A DNA stretch of 5,465 bases from Sedimenticola sp. (GTDB lineage: Bacteria; Pseudomonadota; Gammaproteobacteria; Chromatiales; Chromatiaceae), in contig JAUXBK010000182.1 of NCBI GenBank assembly GCA_030619405.1, forward strand, positions 1 to 5,465, read 5' to 3'. The position numbers and the translations under genes are program-made. This document shows positions 1 through 5,465 of this stretch, one piece after another. Every line of letters starts with the position of its first letter. Within the stretch, counting starts at the first letter, position 1. Below the pieces are notes generated by a model, which saw only the letters and a list, made by a program, of their open reading frames with translations, did no database searches and had not been told where the DNA came from.

Positions 1-1
1 A

Positions 2-27
2 CCGGTTTGTTGCTCCTGCAAAACCGG
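2..27. repeat. Hairpin at left edge of the window
   Basis: The arms CCGGTTT (2-8) and AAACCGG (21-27) are perfect reverse complements, giving a 7-bp stem around a 12-base loop. No T-run follows, so it is not a standard intrinsic terminator. It may belong to the same block of intergenic repeats as the next three hairpins, or be the end of a transcript entering from the left. Whatever lies upstream is outside the window, so its role is undecided. Confidence 0.4.
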
Positions 28-36
28 CACTTCTGA

Positions 37-99
37 CCTCCATGGATGGAGGAAATGCAATAGGATTGTAGGAACAATCCTTGCCGCCATCCATGGCGG
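37..99. repeat. REP-like inverted doublet (BIME-like unit)
   Basis: Two short palindromes face each other. The first is CCTCCA-TGGA-TGGAGG (37-52) and the second is CCGCCA-TCCA-TGGCGG (84-99); each is a 6-bp stem with a 4-base loop. Read on the opposite strand, the second becomes CCGCCATGGATGGCGG, identical to the first except for one base pair changed on both sides of the stem (T-A to G-C). The shared core extends to GACC(G/T)CCATGGATGG on the 5' side. Between them sits a third hairpin, AGGATTG (62-68) with CAATCCT (75-81), loop of 6. Head-to-head palindromes with a compensatory change are the pattern of REP/BIME intergenic repeats in gammaproteobacteria. That is inferred from form, since copy number elsewhere in the genome is not visible. 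Confidence 0.6.
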
Positions 100-284
100 T
101 CGTAGCGAGCGGACGTGGGGGGGAGCGGGATTTTTCGTTCGAATGAGGCGAATATTGGCCATATTTAACGAATTCGAGCGTGAAATCCAGCCGGCATCCA
201 CGTTCGCGCAGTAGGCCATCCATTCTCGGACAGCCTCCTAGCTGGCAGCTGGTAAAAGCCGGGGAATCTTCTACTATTCAACAA
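100..284 (+). promoter_or_regulatory. Leader and presumed promoter region of the glutamate dehydrogenase gene
   Basis: No separate gene is visible here. An AT-rich patch at 150-175 stands out from its GC-rich surroundings. A weak sigma70-like pair can be drawn (TTCGAA at 138-143, TATTTA at 162-167, 18-base spacer), but the -10 match is poor and should not be treated as a mapped promoter. Seven G's run at 117-123. GCCATCCAT at 215-223 repeats nine bases of the REP-like hairpin at 86-94, hinting that repeat-derived sequence extends this far. There is no good Shine-Dalgarno sequence just before either candidate start (180 or 285); the nearest purine run, GGGGAA at 261-266, is too far from 285 for normal spacing. 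Confidence 0.3.
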
Positions 285-3200
285 ATGAATAATAATATCG
301 AACGCCACATCCACCTCCTGATCGAAGAACTCAAACGCCACCCCCTCCCTGATTTCGACCCGCAGCAGAGCCGACAGATTCACACCTTGCTGGAGCAGTA
401 TTACCGGCATATTCCCGTGTCGGAGTTGCAGGAGCAGGAGCCGGTAGATCTGGTCGGTGCTGTCATCGCCCACTGGCAGCTGTTGAAGGATCGGAAAAAA
501 GATCAGCCGATGATCCGGGTCTACAACCCCAATTTCGAAGAGCACGGCTGGCAGAGTGCCCACACCATCATCGAGGTGGTGGAAGACGATATGGCGTTTC
601 TGGTCGATTCGCTGTCGATGGCACTGAATCGCGCAGGAATGACCATCTACCTGACCATCCACCCGGTGATCGACACCTGGCGCGATAAACGGGGCAGGTT
701 GGTTTCTTTGGATGCCCCGGTGGAGAGGGCGGAGCATCGGCAGGCGTCGATGATTCAGTTTCAGGTGGAGAAACAGCTGTCGGATGAGGTGCTGCAGGCG
801 ATCGAGCAGCAGTTGAACGGGGTCATCCAGGATGTCAGCCGGGCCAACCGGGACTGGCAGGTGATGAAGCAGCGGGTTGGGCTGGTGCGGGAGCGGATCG
901 CTGAACTCTCGGTCCCGATAGATCCCCGGGAACTGGAAGAGATGCTGGAATTCCTGAGCTGGGTGGAACATGACCATTTTACCTTCATCGCCTTCTGCGA
1001 GTTGGACTACGGTGGCGCGAGCCCGTCCCTGACCAAAGAGTCGAGTCTGGGGCTGTTACGGGAAGCGGAGAGGGATAGTGACTCACTGCGTGCCATCATT
1101 CCCGTGTTCAATACCCCCTGCTCGGAGCAGGGCTGTTACCTGACCGTGACCAAGGCCAACGTAAAGTCGGCCATCCATCGGCCTGCCTATATGGACTATA
1201 TCGGGATCAAGCGCTACAACGATCAGGGGAAGATCGATGGAGAGTACTGCATACTGGGGCTGTTCTCTTCTACTGCCTACAGTCGCCCACCCCGGGACAT
1301 CCCCCTGCTGAGGCAGAAGGTCAGGAAGGTGATGGCCAATGCTGAGCTGGATCCCCGCAGCCACTCAGGCAAGACGATGCTGAATATTCTGGAGACCTTT
1401 CCCCGGGATGCCCTGTTTCAGATTACAGCTGACGATCTGTTGAATACCGCCCTGGGGATCATCGGGCTGCAGGAGCGCCAGCGCACCCGCCTGTTCCTGT
1501 TCAAGGATAGTTTCAACCGTTTCTACTCCTGTCTGGTGTATGTACCGAGGGAGCGATACGACCGGGATCTGCGGATTCGGATCCAGAAGGTGCTGGTGAA
1601 AGCACTCAACGGTGCCGAGGTGGAGTTCGACACCCGACTTTCCGAATCGATCCTGGCCCGCCTCTATTTCGTGATCCACACCGCAACGGGGGAGCACCCG
1701 GAACCCGATCTGGAGACTCTGGAGCAGGCGGTGATCGACGCAACCCGTACCTGGCAGGATGGATTGCGGGAGGCGCTGATCGAACAGTATGGTGAAGCCC
1801 ATGCGGGTCGTTATTACCGGGAGTACGGCCATGCTTTTCCCGGAGGCTTCCGCGAGGATTTCTATCCTCGTACGGCAGCAGCAGACATCGAGCGTATCGA
1901 GCACTCCCGCGCTTCAGGTGAACTTGGACTGCACTTCTATCGCCCCATTCTGGAGTCGAATGACCAGGCCCACCTGCGACTCTACTCGGTTGGAAAACCG
2001 GTTCCCCTGTCAGAAGTGATCCCGATCCTGGAGAACATGGGGCTGACCGTGCTCGGTGAGCGACCCTATCGGATCCGGCTGCAGCCGGAGGCGATCTGGA
2101 TCCATGATTTCTCCATGCGCTATCCGACCCGGGGAAAGGCACTCACTGAAAAGATCAGCCAGTCGTTCCAGGATGCATTCCGCCAGATCTGGAATGGCAG
2201 GGTGGATAATGATGGTTTCAACCAGCTGGTGATCGGTGCCGGACTCGCCTGGCAGAAGGTGCTGGTGCTGAGGGCCTACAGCAGGTATTTGAAGCAGATT
2301 CGCAGCCCCTATAGCCAGGAATATTTTATCGACAGCCTGGTGGAGAATCCGGAGATCAGCCGCCAGCTGCTGGAACTGTTCGAGGCCCGTCTGGACCCCG
2401 CAAGGAAGCAGCGGGAGAAACACACACAAGAAATCGTTACTCGAGTGGAGAAAAAGCTGGAGATGGTCTCCAGCCTCGACCAGGACCGAATCATCCGCCG
2501 TTACTTGAACCTGATCCAATGCACCCTGCGCAGCAACTTCTTCAAGCCCGATGTCATCACCGGGGTGAACCCCTATCTCTCGTTCAAGCTGGATTCACCG
2601 CAGATCACCGGGATGCCGTTGCCGGCACCCCTGTTCGAGATATTCGTCTACTCGACCCAGATGGAGGGTATCCATCTGCGAGGCGGGCGGGTGGCCAGGG
2701 GCGGGCTGCGCTGGTCCGACCGGAAGGAGGATTTCCGCACTGAAGTGCTGGGGCTGATGAAGGCCCAGGTGGTCAAGAATGCCGTTATCGTTCCGGTCGG
2801 TTCCAAGGGGGGGTTCATCGTTAAAAGCACGCTGCAGGGTCTGCCCCGGGAGCAGCGGATGGCGGAAGTGATCGAATGTTACAAGACCCTGCTGCGGGGG
2901 ATGCTGGATATCACAGACAACTACCACAAGGAAGAGGTGGTTCATCCGCCACAGGTGGTCTGTCACGATGATGCCGACCCTTATCTTGTGATCGCTGCAG
3001 ACAAGGGAACCGCCAGCTTCTCCGATATCGCCAACGGGATAGCGAAAGGATACGGGTTCTGGCTGGGTGATGCCTTTGCGTCCGGCGGGTCTGACGGCTA
3101 TGACCACAAGCGGATGGGTATCACTGCCCGCGGTGCCTGGGAGTCGGTGAAACGCAACTTCCGGGAGTTGGGGGTCGACATACAGTCGACCGACTTCCGG

Positions 3201-5105
3201 GTCGTGGGAATCGGTGACATGTCGGGTGATGTCTTCGGTAACGGTATGCTGCTCTCCCGCCATATCAAGCTGGTCGGTGCCTTTAACCACCGCCATATAT
3301 TTCTGGATCCGGATCCGGACCCCACCCGCTCGTTCGATGAGCGAAAGCGGCTGTTCGACCTGCCGGGCTCAGGCTGGGATGATTACGACAGCAGCTTGCT
3401 CTCCAAAGGCGGTGGCATCTACCCCCGCTCCGCCAAAGCGATTCCCCTCTCGGGTGAGGTGAAGGCGATGCTGGGGCTGAAAGTGGAGCGGGTCACCCCG
3501 GGCGAGCTGATTCATAACCTGCTCAAGACGCCGGTGGATCTGCTCTGGAACGGTGGGATCGGCACCTATGTCAAATCAGAGTCCGAAACCCACGAGTCGG
3601 CCAGTGACAAGGCCAACGATGCCCTCCGGGTCAATGGATCAGATCTGCGCTGCAAGGTGGTGGGTGAGGGGGGGAATCTGGGTGTCACCCAGCTGGGCCG
3701 GGTGGAGTTTGCCCTGAAGGGGGGGCAGCTCTACAGCGATTTCATTGACAACTCTGCCGGTGTCGACTGTTCCGATCATGAGGTCAACATCAAGATCCTG
3801 CTGGGCCATATCGTCTCCAATGGCGACATGACCCTGAAGCAGCGCAATCGCCTGCTGGTGGAGATGACGGGGGAGGTCTCCAGCCTGGTGCTGGCAGATA
3901 ACTATGCCCAGACCCAGGCGATCAGTATCATCGCCCAGTACGCCCCGGAGCGGCTCAGCGAGCATGGTCGTTTCATGAGCTGGCTGGAACAGCAGGGGCG
4001 CCTGAACCGGGCGCTGGAATATCTGCCCGATCCGAAGCAGATCGCCGCACGCCAGGTAGAGGGCAAGGGGCTGACCAAGCCCGAGATTGCCCTGTTACTG
4101 GCCTACAGCAAGATGACTTATTACGACGCCCTGATCCATTCCGGGATCCCGGATGACGACTACCTGCTGTCGGCGATGACCGACTATTTCCCCGCAGTCC
4201 TGGGAGAGAGATTCCAGCAGGAGATGGCAGAGCATCCGTTGACGCGTGAGATCATTGCCACCCAACTCACCAACAGTATCGTGAACTGTATCGGTCCCGG
4301 ATTCGGTTTCCGCATGCGGGAGGAGGTTGGCGCAAACATCGCCGGTGTCACTCGCGCCTATCTGGCGGCAACCCGGATCTTTGAGACCGAGGCATTGTGG
4401 CGCGAGATCGAGACACTGGACAACCGGGTGCCGGCAAAGACCCAGATCGAGATGCTGCGGATGGTAGCCCGTTTGCTGGAGCGACTGGTCAACTGGATTC
4501 TGCGATACCGGCAGAACAACGTACAGGTGAGAGCGGTGGTCGACTATTTCCGGGAGGGCGTGGGCCAGTTGATGGAGCGGATGCCAAAGCCGTTGGCCGC
4601 CCAGGACCGTCTGGAGATGAACCACTGGATACGCTATTTCGTGCATGCGGACGTGCCCCGTGAGCTGGCTCAGCGCACCGCCGCACTGCTGCCGCTGGCC
4701 TCGGCCCTGGATATCGTGGAGGTGGCGAAGCAGGCAGGGCGTGACATACCCGTGGTGGCATCACTCTACTTCCGTCTGGGCAGTGATCTGGACTTTCACT
4801 GGCTGCGCCGGCAGATCGATGATCTGGGAATCCAGAGTCATTGGCATAACCTGGCCAATATCGGTCTGGTCAACAGCATTAACAAGCACCAGCGGGAGTT
4901 GACGGCCCGCATCCTGGAGACCACTGAAACAGCCATGGATGCAAAAAAGATGATAGCCCAGTGGGCGGAGACCAACGCCTTTGCTGTGGCGCGGCACAAC
5001 CGCATGGTGTCCGAGCTGAAGGCGCGGAACACGCTTGATTTTGCCATGTTGTCCGTAGTGATAACCGATGTCGGCAGCCTGCTGATTAGCGGGTATGGAG
5101 AATAA
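285..5105 (+). CDS. gdhB: NAD-dependent glutamate dehydrogenase, large 180-kDa class
   Basis: This enzyme oxidatively deaminates L-glutamate to 2-oxoglutarate and ammonia with NAD+, in the cytoplasm, and serves glutamate (and arginine or histidine) catabolism. From the ATG at 285 it is 1606 residues, matching the roughly 1,600-residue bacterial L_180 family. The N-terminal half has the expected regulatory layout with ACT-like segments near residues 93-130, 400-470 and 563-597. The catalytic core begins with GGRVARGGLRWSDR (800-813). KNAVIVPVGSKGG follows, where K831 and K841 match the substrate and catalytic lysines of smaller glutamate dehydrogenases. ADKGTA holds D906, the likely catalytic aspartate. 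The dinucleotide-binding loop is VGIGDMSGDVFGNG (974-987), and NSAGVDCSDHE starts at N1156. A long helical C-terminal domain ends at TAA 5103-5105. No key residue is missing. The frame is open back to a GTG at 180, but those 35 residues are basic, Ser/Pro-rich and unlike the family, and the codons after the ATG at 285 are AT-rich, as expected at a start. The gene appears monocistronic. Confidence 0.96.
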   Translation: MNNNIERHIHLLIEELKRHPLPDFDPQQSRQIHTLLEQYYRHIPVSELQEQEPVDLVGAVIAHWQLLKDRKKDQPMIRVYNPNFEEHGWQSAHTIIEVVEDDMAFLVDSLSMALNRAGMTIYLTIHPVIDTWRDKRGRLVSLDAPVERAEHRQASMIQFQVEKQLSDEVLQAIEQQLNGVIQDVSRANRDWQVMKQRVGLVRERIAELSVPIDPRELEEMLEFLSWVEHDHFTFIAFCELDYGGASPSLTKESSLGLLREAERDSDSLRAIIPVFNTPCSEQGCYLTVTKANVKSAIHRPAYMDYIGIKRYNDQGKIDGEYCILGLFSSTAYSRPPRDIPLLRQKVRKVMANAELDPRSHSGKTMLNILETFPRDALFQITADDLLNTALGIIGLQERQRTRLFLFKDSFNRFYSCLVYVPRERYDRDLRIRIQKVLVKALNGAEVEFDTRLSESILARLYFVIHTATGEHPEPDLETLEQAVIDATRTWQDGLREALIEQYGEAHAGRYYREYGHAFPGGFREDFYPRTAAADIERIEHSRASGELGLHFYRPILESNDQAHLRLYSVGKPVPLSEVIPILENMGLTVLGERPYRIRLQPEAIWIHDFSMRYPTRGKALTEKISQSFQDAFRQIWNGRVDNDGFNQLVIGAGLAWQKVLVLRAYSRYLKQIRSPYSQEYFIDSLVENPEISRQLLELFEARLDPARKQREKHTQEIVTRVEKKLEMVSSLDQDRIIRRYLNLIQCTLRSNFFKPDVITGVNPYLSFKLDSPQITGMPLPAPLFEIFVYSTQMEGIHLRGGRVARGGLRWSDRKEDFRTEVLGLMKAQVVKNAVIVPVGSKGGFIVKSTLQGLPREQRMAEVIECYKTLLRGMLDITDNYHKEEVVHPPQVVCHDDADPYLVIAADKGTASFSDIANGIAKGYGFWLGDAFASGGSDGYDHKRMGITARGAWESVKRNFRELGVDIQSTDFRVVGIGDMSGDVFGNGMLLSRHIKLVGAFNHRHIFLDPDPDPTRSFDERKRLFDLPGSGWDDYDSSLLSKGGGIYPRSAKAIPLSGEVKAMLGLKVERVTPGELIHNLLKTPVDLLWNGGIGTYVKSESETHESASDKANDALRVNGSDLRCKVVGEGGNLGVTQLGRVEFALKGGQLYSDFIDNSAGVDCSDHEVNIKILLGHIVSNGDMTLKQRNRLLVEMTGEVSSLVLADNYAQTQAISIIAQYAPERLSEHGRFMSWLEQQGRLNRALEYLPDPKQIAARQVEGKGLTKPEIALLLAYSKMTYYDALIHSGIPDDDYLLSAMTDYFPAVLGERFQQEMAEHPLTREIIATQLTNSIVNCIGPGFGFRMREEVGANIAGVTRAYLAATRIFETEALWREIETLDNRVPAKTQIEMLRMVARLLERLVNWILRYRQNNVQVRAVVDYFREGVGQLMERMPKPLAAQDRLEMNHWIRYFVHADVPRELAQRTAALLPLASALDIVEVAKQAGRDIPVVASLYFRLGSDLDFHWLRRQIDDLGIQSHWHNLANIGLVNSINKHQRELTARILETTETAMDAKKMIAQWAETNAFAVARHNRMVSELKARNTLDFAMLSVVITDVGSLLISGYGE

Positions 5106-5137
5106 AGATAGGTAACCGTGAACGGTTACAAAGATAG
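5104..5137. repeat. Palindrome flanked by 8-bp direct repeats after the dehydrogenase stop
   Basis: GTAACCGT (5112-5119) and ACGGTTAC (5122-5129) are perfect reverse complements separated by GA, forming an 18-base near-perfect palindrome (as RNA, a 7-bp stem with a TGAA loop). It is bracketed exactly by AAAGATAG at 5104-5111 and again at 5130-5137; the first copy overlaps the last bases of the stop codon. No T-run follows on either strand, so an intrinsic terminator is not supported, although a factor-dependent or 3'-protective stem remains possible. The palindrome between direct repeats also resembles a small insertion with a target-site duplication, or a protein-binding site. Confidence 0.55.
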
Positions 5138-5260
5138 TCACCGGCTGTTGGCCACAAAGATGGCCCGGCGTGGCGCCGGCAGGCCCTCGATGGTGCGGGT
5201 GGGGTCCCCTGGAGCCAGGAACTCGGGCAAGGATTCAAACTGCATCCAGGGGGTGCTGGC
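5138..5260 (-). pseudogene. Possible C-terminal remnant of an unidentified minus-strand gene
   Basis: One minus-strand frame reads as ordinary protein down to a TGA at 5140-5138. It has a Trp-Met pair near its start, then SLPEFLAPGDPTRTIEG and a tail of PAPRRAIFVANSR. Roughly 85% of its third codon positions are G or C, in line with the dehydrogenase gene. The frame stays open to a TGA just beyond 5300, inside the repeat hairpin, and has no convincing start or ribosome binding site; an internal ATG at 5245-5243 would give only 35 residues. I do not recognise the family. It could be the 3' end of a gene cut off by the hairpin or the insertion sequence, or simply GC-rich repeat DNA that happens to be open. 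The plus strand of the same stretch is also open from a GTG at 5118, which weakens the case. Confidence 0.22.
5165..5179. repeat. Small GC-rich hairpin in the intergenic block
   Basis: CCGGCG (5165-5170) pairs with CGCCGG (5174-5179) around a 3-base TGG loop. It lacks a T-run and is probably a by-product of GC-rich sequence, or part of the repeat-derived block between the dehydrogenase and the insertion sequence. Confidence 0.25.
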
Positions 5261-5267
5261 GATCAAT

Positions 5268-5325
5268 GGGGTCAGACTCGATTGGTTGATTGGTTCTTGA
5301 ATCAATCGGAATCAATCGAGTCTGA
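5268..5325. repeat. Long REP-like hairpin built from tandem repeats
   Basis: TCAGACTCGATTG (5272-5284) pairs perfectly with CAATCGAGTCTGA (5313-5325), a 13-bp stem. Inside it TTGATT (5286-5291) pairs with AATCAA (5300-5305) around an 8-base loop, leaving a CGGAAT bulge at 5307-5312. The left arm contains two tandem copies of GATTGGTT (5280-5287, 5288-5295). The right arm contains AATCAATCGG and AATCAATCGA in tandem (5300-5309, 5310-5319). The left arm is preceded by GGGG (5268-5271), a GGGGTCAGACTCGATT arrangement that I recall from REP-type repeats associated with RAYT/Y1 transposases in gammaproteobacteria. The right arm lacks the matching CCCC and continues as TAAG, so pairing stops at 5325. 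Family assignment is from memory; the structure itself is plain in the sequence. Confidence 0.65.
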
Positions 5326-5339
5326 TAAGCATCTAGCAA

Positions 5340-5392
5340 ACCCTTCGTCCAGGTCGTACGCTCTAAGTGAAGGGTCGAAGAACATCGACCTG
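5340..5392 (+). promoter_or_regulatory. Structured transposase leader with competing stems
   Basis: Three stems can form here. Stem A pairs ACCCTTC (5340-5346) with GAAGGGT (5369-5375). Stem B pairs CAGGTCG (5350-5356) with CGACCTG (5386-5392). Stem C pairs GGTCGA (5373-5378) with TCGACC (5385-5390), loop of 6. B and C use the same 3' strand because GGTCG occurs twice (5352-5356 and 5373-5377). A and B interleave, so they are either alternatives or a pseudoknot. B ends four bases before the AAAGGAG ribosome binding site, so folding could affect transposase translation. Alternatively, this is part of a guide (bridge) RNA. No experiment or alignment supports either role here. Confidence 0.35.
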
Positions 5393-5395
5393 AAC

Positions 5396-5402
5396 AAAGG
5401 AG
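5396..5402 (+). promoter_or_regulatory. Ribosome binding site of the transposase
   Basis: AAAGGAG lies six bases before the ATG at 5409. It is a strong Shine-Dalgarno match with good spacing and fixes the transposase start. No comparable site precedes the dehydrogenase gene. Confidence 0.8.
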
Positions 5403-5408
5403 CCTGCA

Positions 5409-5465
5409 ATGAAACTATACGGTGGAATTGACCTCCATTCCAATATCAGTGTTATCGCGTTATTG
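5409..5465 (+). CDS. IS110-family transposase, N-terminal fragment cut by the window edge
   Basis: Only 19 codons are present: MKLYGGIDLHSNISVIALL. The GGIDLHSN motif is the first strand of the RuvC-like DEDD domain that opens IS110-family transposases, and D8 is the expected first catalytic aspartate. These enzymes recombine circular element intermediates into targets chosen by a structured RNA made from the element's own non-coding end. The gene is preceded by AAAGGAG at 5396-5402. The truncation is caused by the window, not by visible damage. The fragment is too short to choose between the IS110 and IS1111 subgroups, or to tell whether the full gene is intact. Confidence 0.85.
   Translation, partial: MKLYGGIDLHSNISVIALL

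Larger units (their letters stand above)
5326..5465 (+). mobile_element. Left portion of an IS110-family insertion sequence (continues beyond the window)
   Basis: The element is recognised from the transposase start at 5409. Its left end is not proven. The best candidate is just after 5325, where the pairing of the upstream hairpin breaks off, because IS110-family elements often insert in REP-like sequences. That would leave an 83-base leader. IS110 elements usually lack clear terminal inverted repeats and may leave little or no target duplication, so the boundary cannot be read from the sequence alone. If the end lies further left, the hairpin at 5272-5325 belongs to the element. Confidence 0.55.

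Noticed and set aside
2..99. CRISPR array suggested by several short palindromes in a row
   Set aside because: The palindromes are in opposite orientations, differ in sequence and spacing, and there are no repeated units with unique spacers of constant length.
165..977. Long minus-strand open frame (270 codons) opposite the start of the dehydrogenase, and several similar antisense frames up to 5141
   Set aside because: They lie fully antisense to a strongly conserved gene, have low-complexity His/Leu/Pro-rich translations typical of GC-rich shadow frames, and lack ribosome binding sites.
3305..3320. Tandem GGATCC-rich run inside the dehydrogenase (alternating Asp-Pro codons)
   Set aside because: It encodes the DPDPDP stretch of the catalytic domain, which fits the family; the repeat is a codon-level coincidence, not a separate element.
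5112..5129. Intrinsic terminator for the dehydrogenase gene
   Set aside because: The stem is good but no T-run follows on either strand; AAAGATAG comes next instead. It is kept only as a palindrome.
5118..5300. Plus-strand open frame of 60 codons starting with GTG just after the dehydrogenase
   Set aside because: It starts inside the palindrome, has no Shine-Dalgarno, ends inside the repeat hairpin, and its translation resembles no family I recognise. The opposite strand reads more like protein.
5280..5319. Integron attC site or iteron-type origin suggested by the tandem repeats in the hairpin
   Set aside because: There are only two copies on each arm arranged as inverted partners, no integron core site or replication gene nearby, and a REP-like or insertion-sequence role fits the context better.

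Overview
The window holds one large complete gene, a 180-kDa-class NAD-dependent glutamate dehydrogenase on the plus strand (285-5105). Repeat-rich intergenic DNA lies on both sides of it, and the first 19 codons of an IS110-family transposase (5409-5465, plus strand) run off the right edge. The long dehydrogenase, the GC-rich codon third positions, the short palindromic repeats and the IS110 element all fit a proteobacterium. The dehydrogenase sequence and the repeat style suggest a gammaproteobacterium, but genus cannot be decided from the window.

Layout. Positions 1-100 are almost entirely hairpin-forming. They hold a 7-bp stem at 2-27, then two copies of one REP-like palindrome in opposite orientation (37-52 and 84-99) around a third hairpin (62-81). 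Positions 100-284 carry no recognisable gene and are best read as the leader and promoter region of the dehydrogenase. The reading frame is open from a GTG at 180, but the ATG at 285 is the preferred start. The dehydrogenase then fills 285-5105 without a frameshift or internal stop.

The 303 bases between the dehydrogenase stop and the transposase start (5106-5408) hold four things. A perfect 18-bp palindrome (5112-5129) is flanked by 8-bp direct repeats. A GC-rich block (5138-5260) may contain the tail of a minus-strand gene. A very strong hairpin (5272-5325) is built from tandem 8- and 10-base repeats. The last part is the transposase leader (about 5326-5408), which can form mutually exclusive stems next to its ribosome binding site.

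Functionally, the dehydrogenase is a single-gene catabolic enzyme (glutamate to 2-oxoglutarate and ammonia, making NADH), with no co-transcribed partner visible. The IS110 element is a later arrival. The most informative question is where its left end lies: just after the hairpin at 5325, which would mean insertion into a REP-like target, or further upstream, which would make the hairpin part of the element and possibly of its bridge RNA. No wholly new system is demonstrated; the IS110/repeat junction is the part most worth following.
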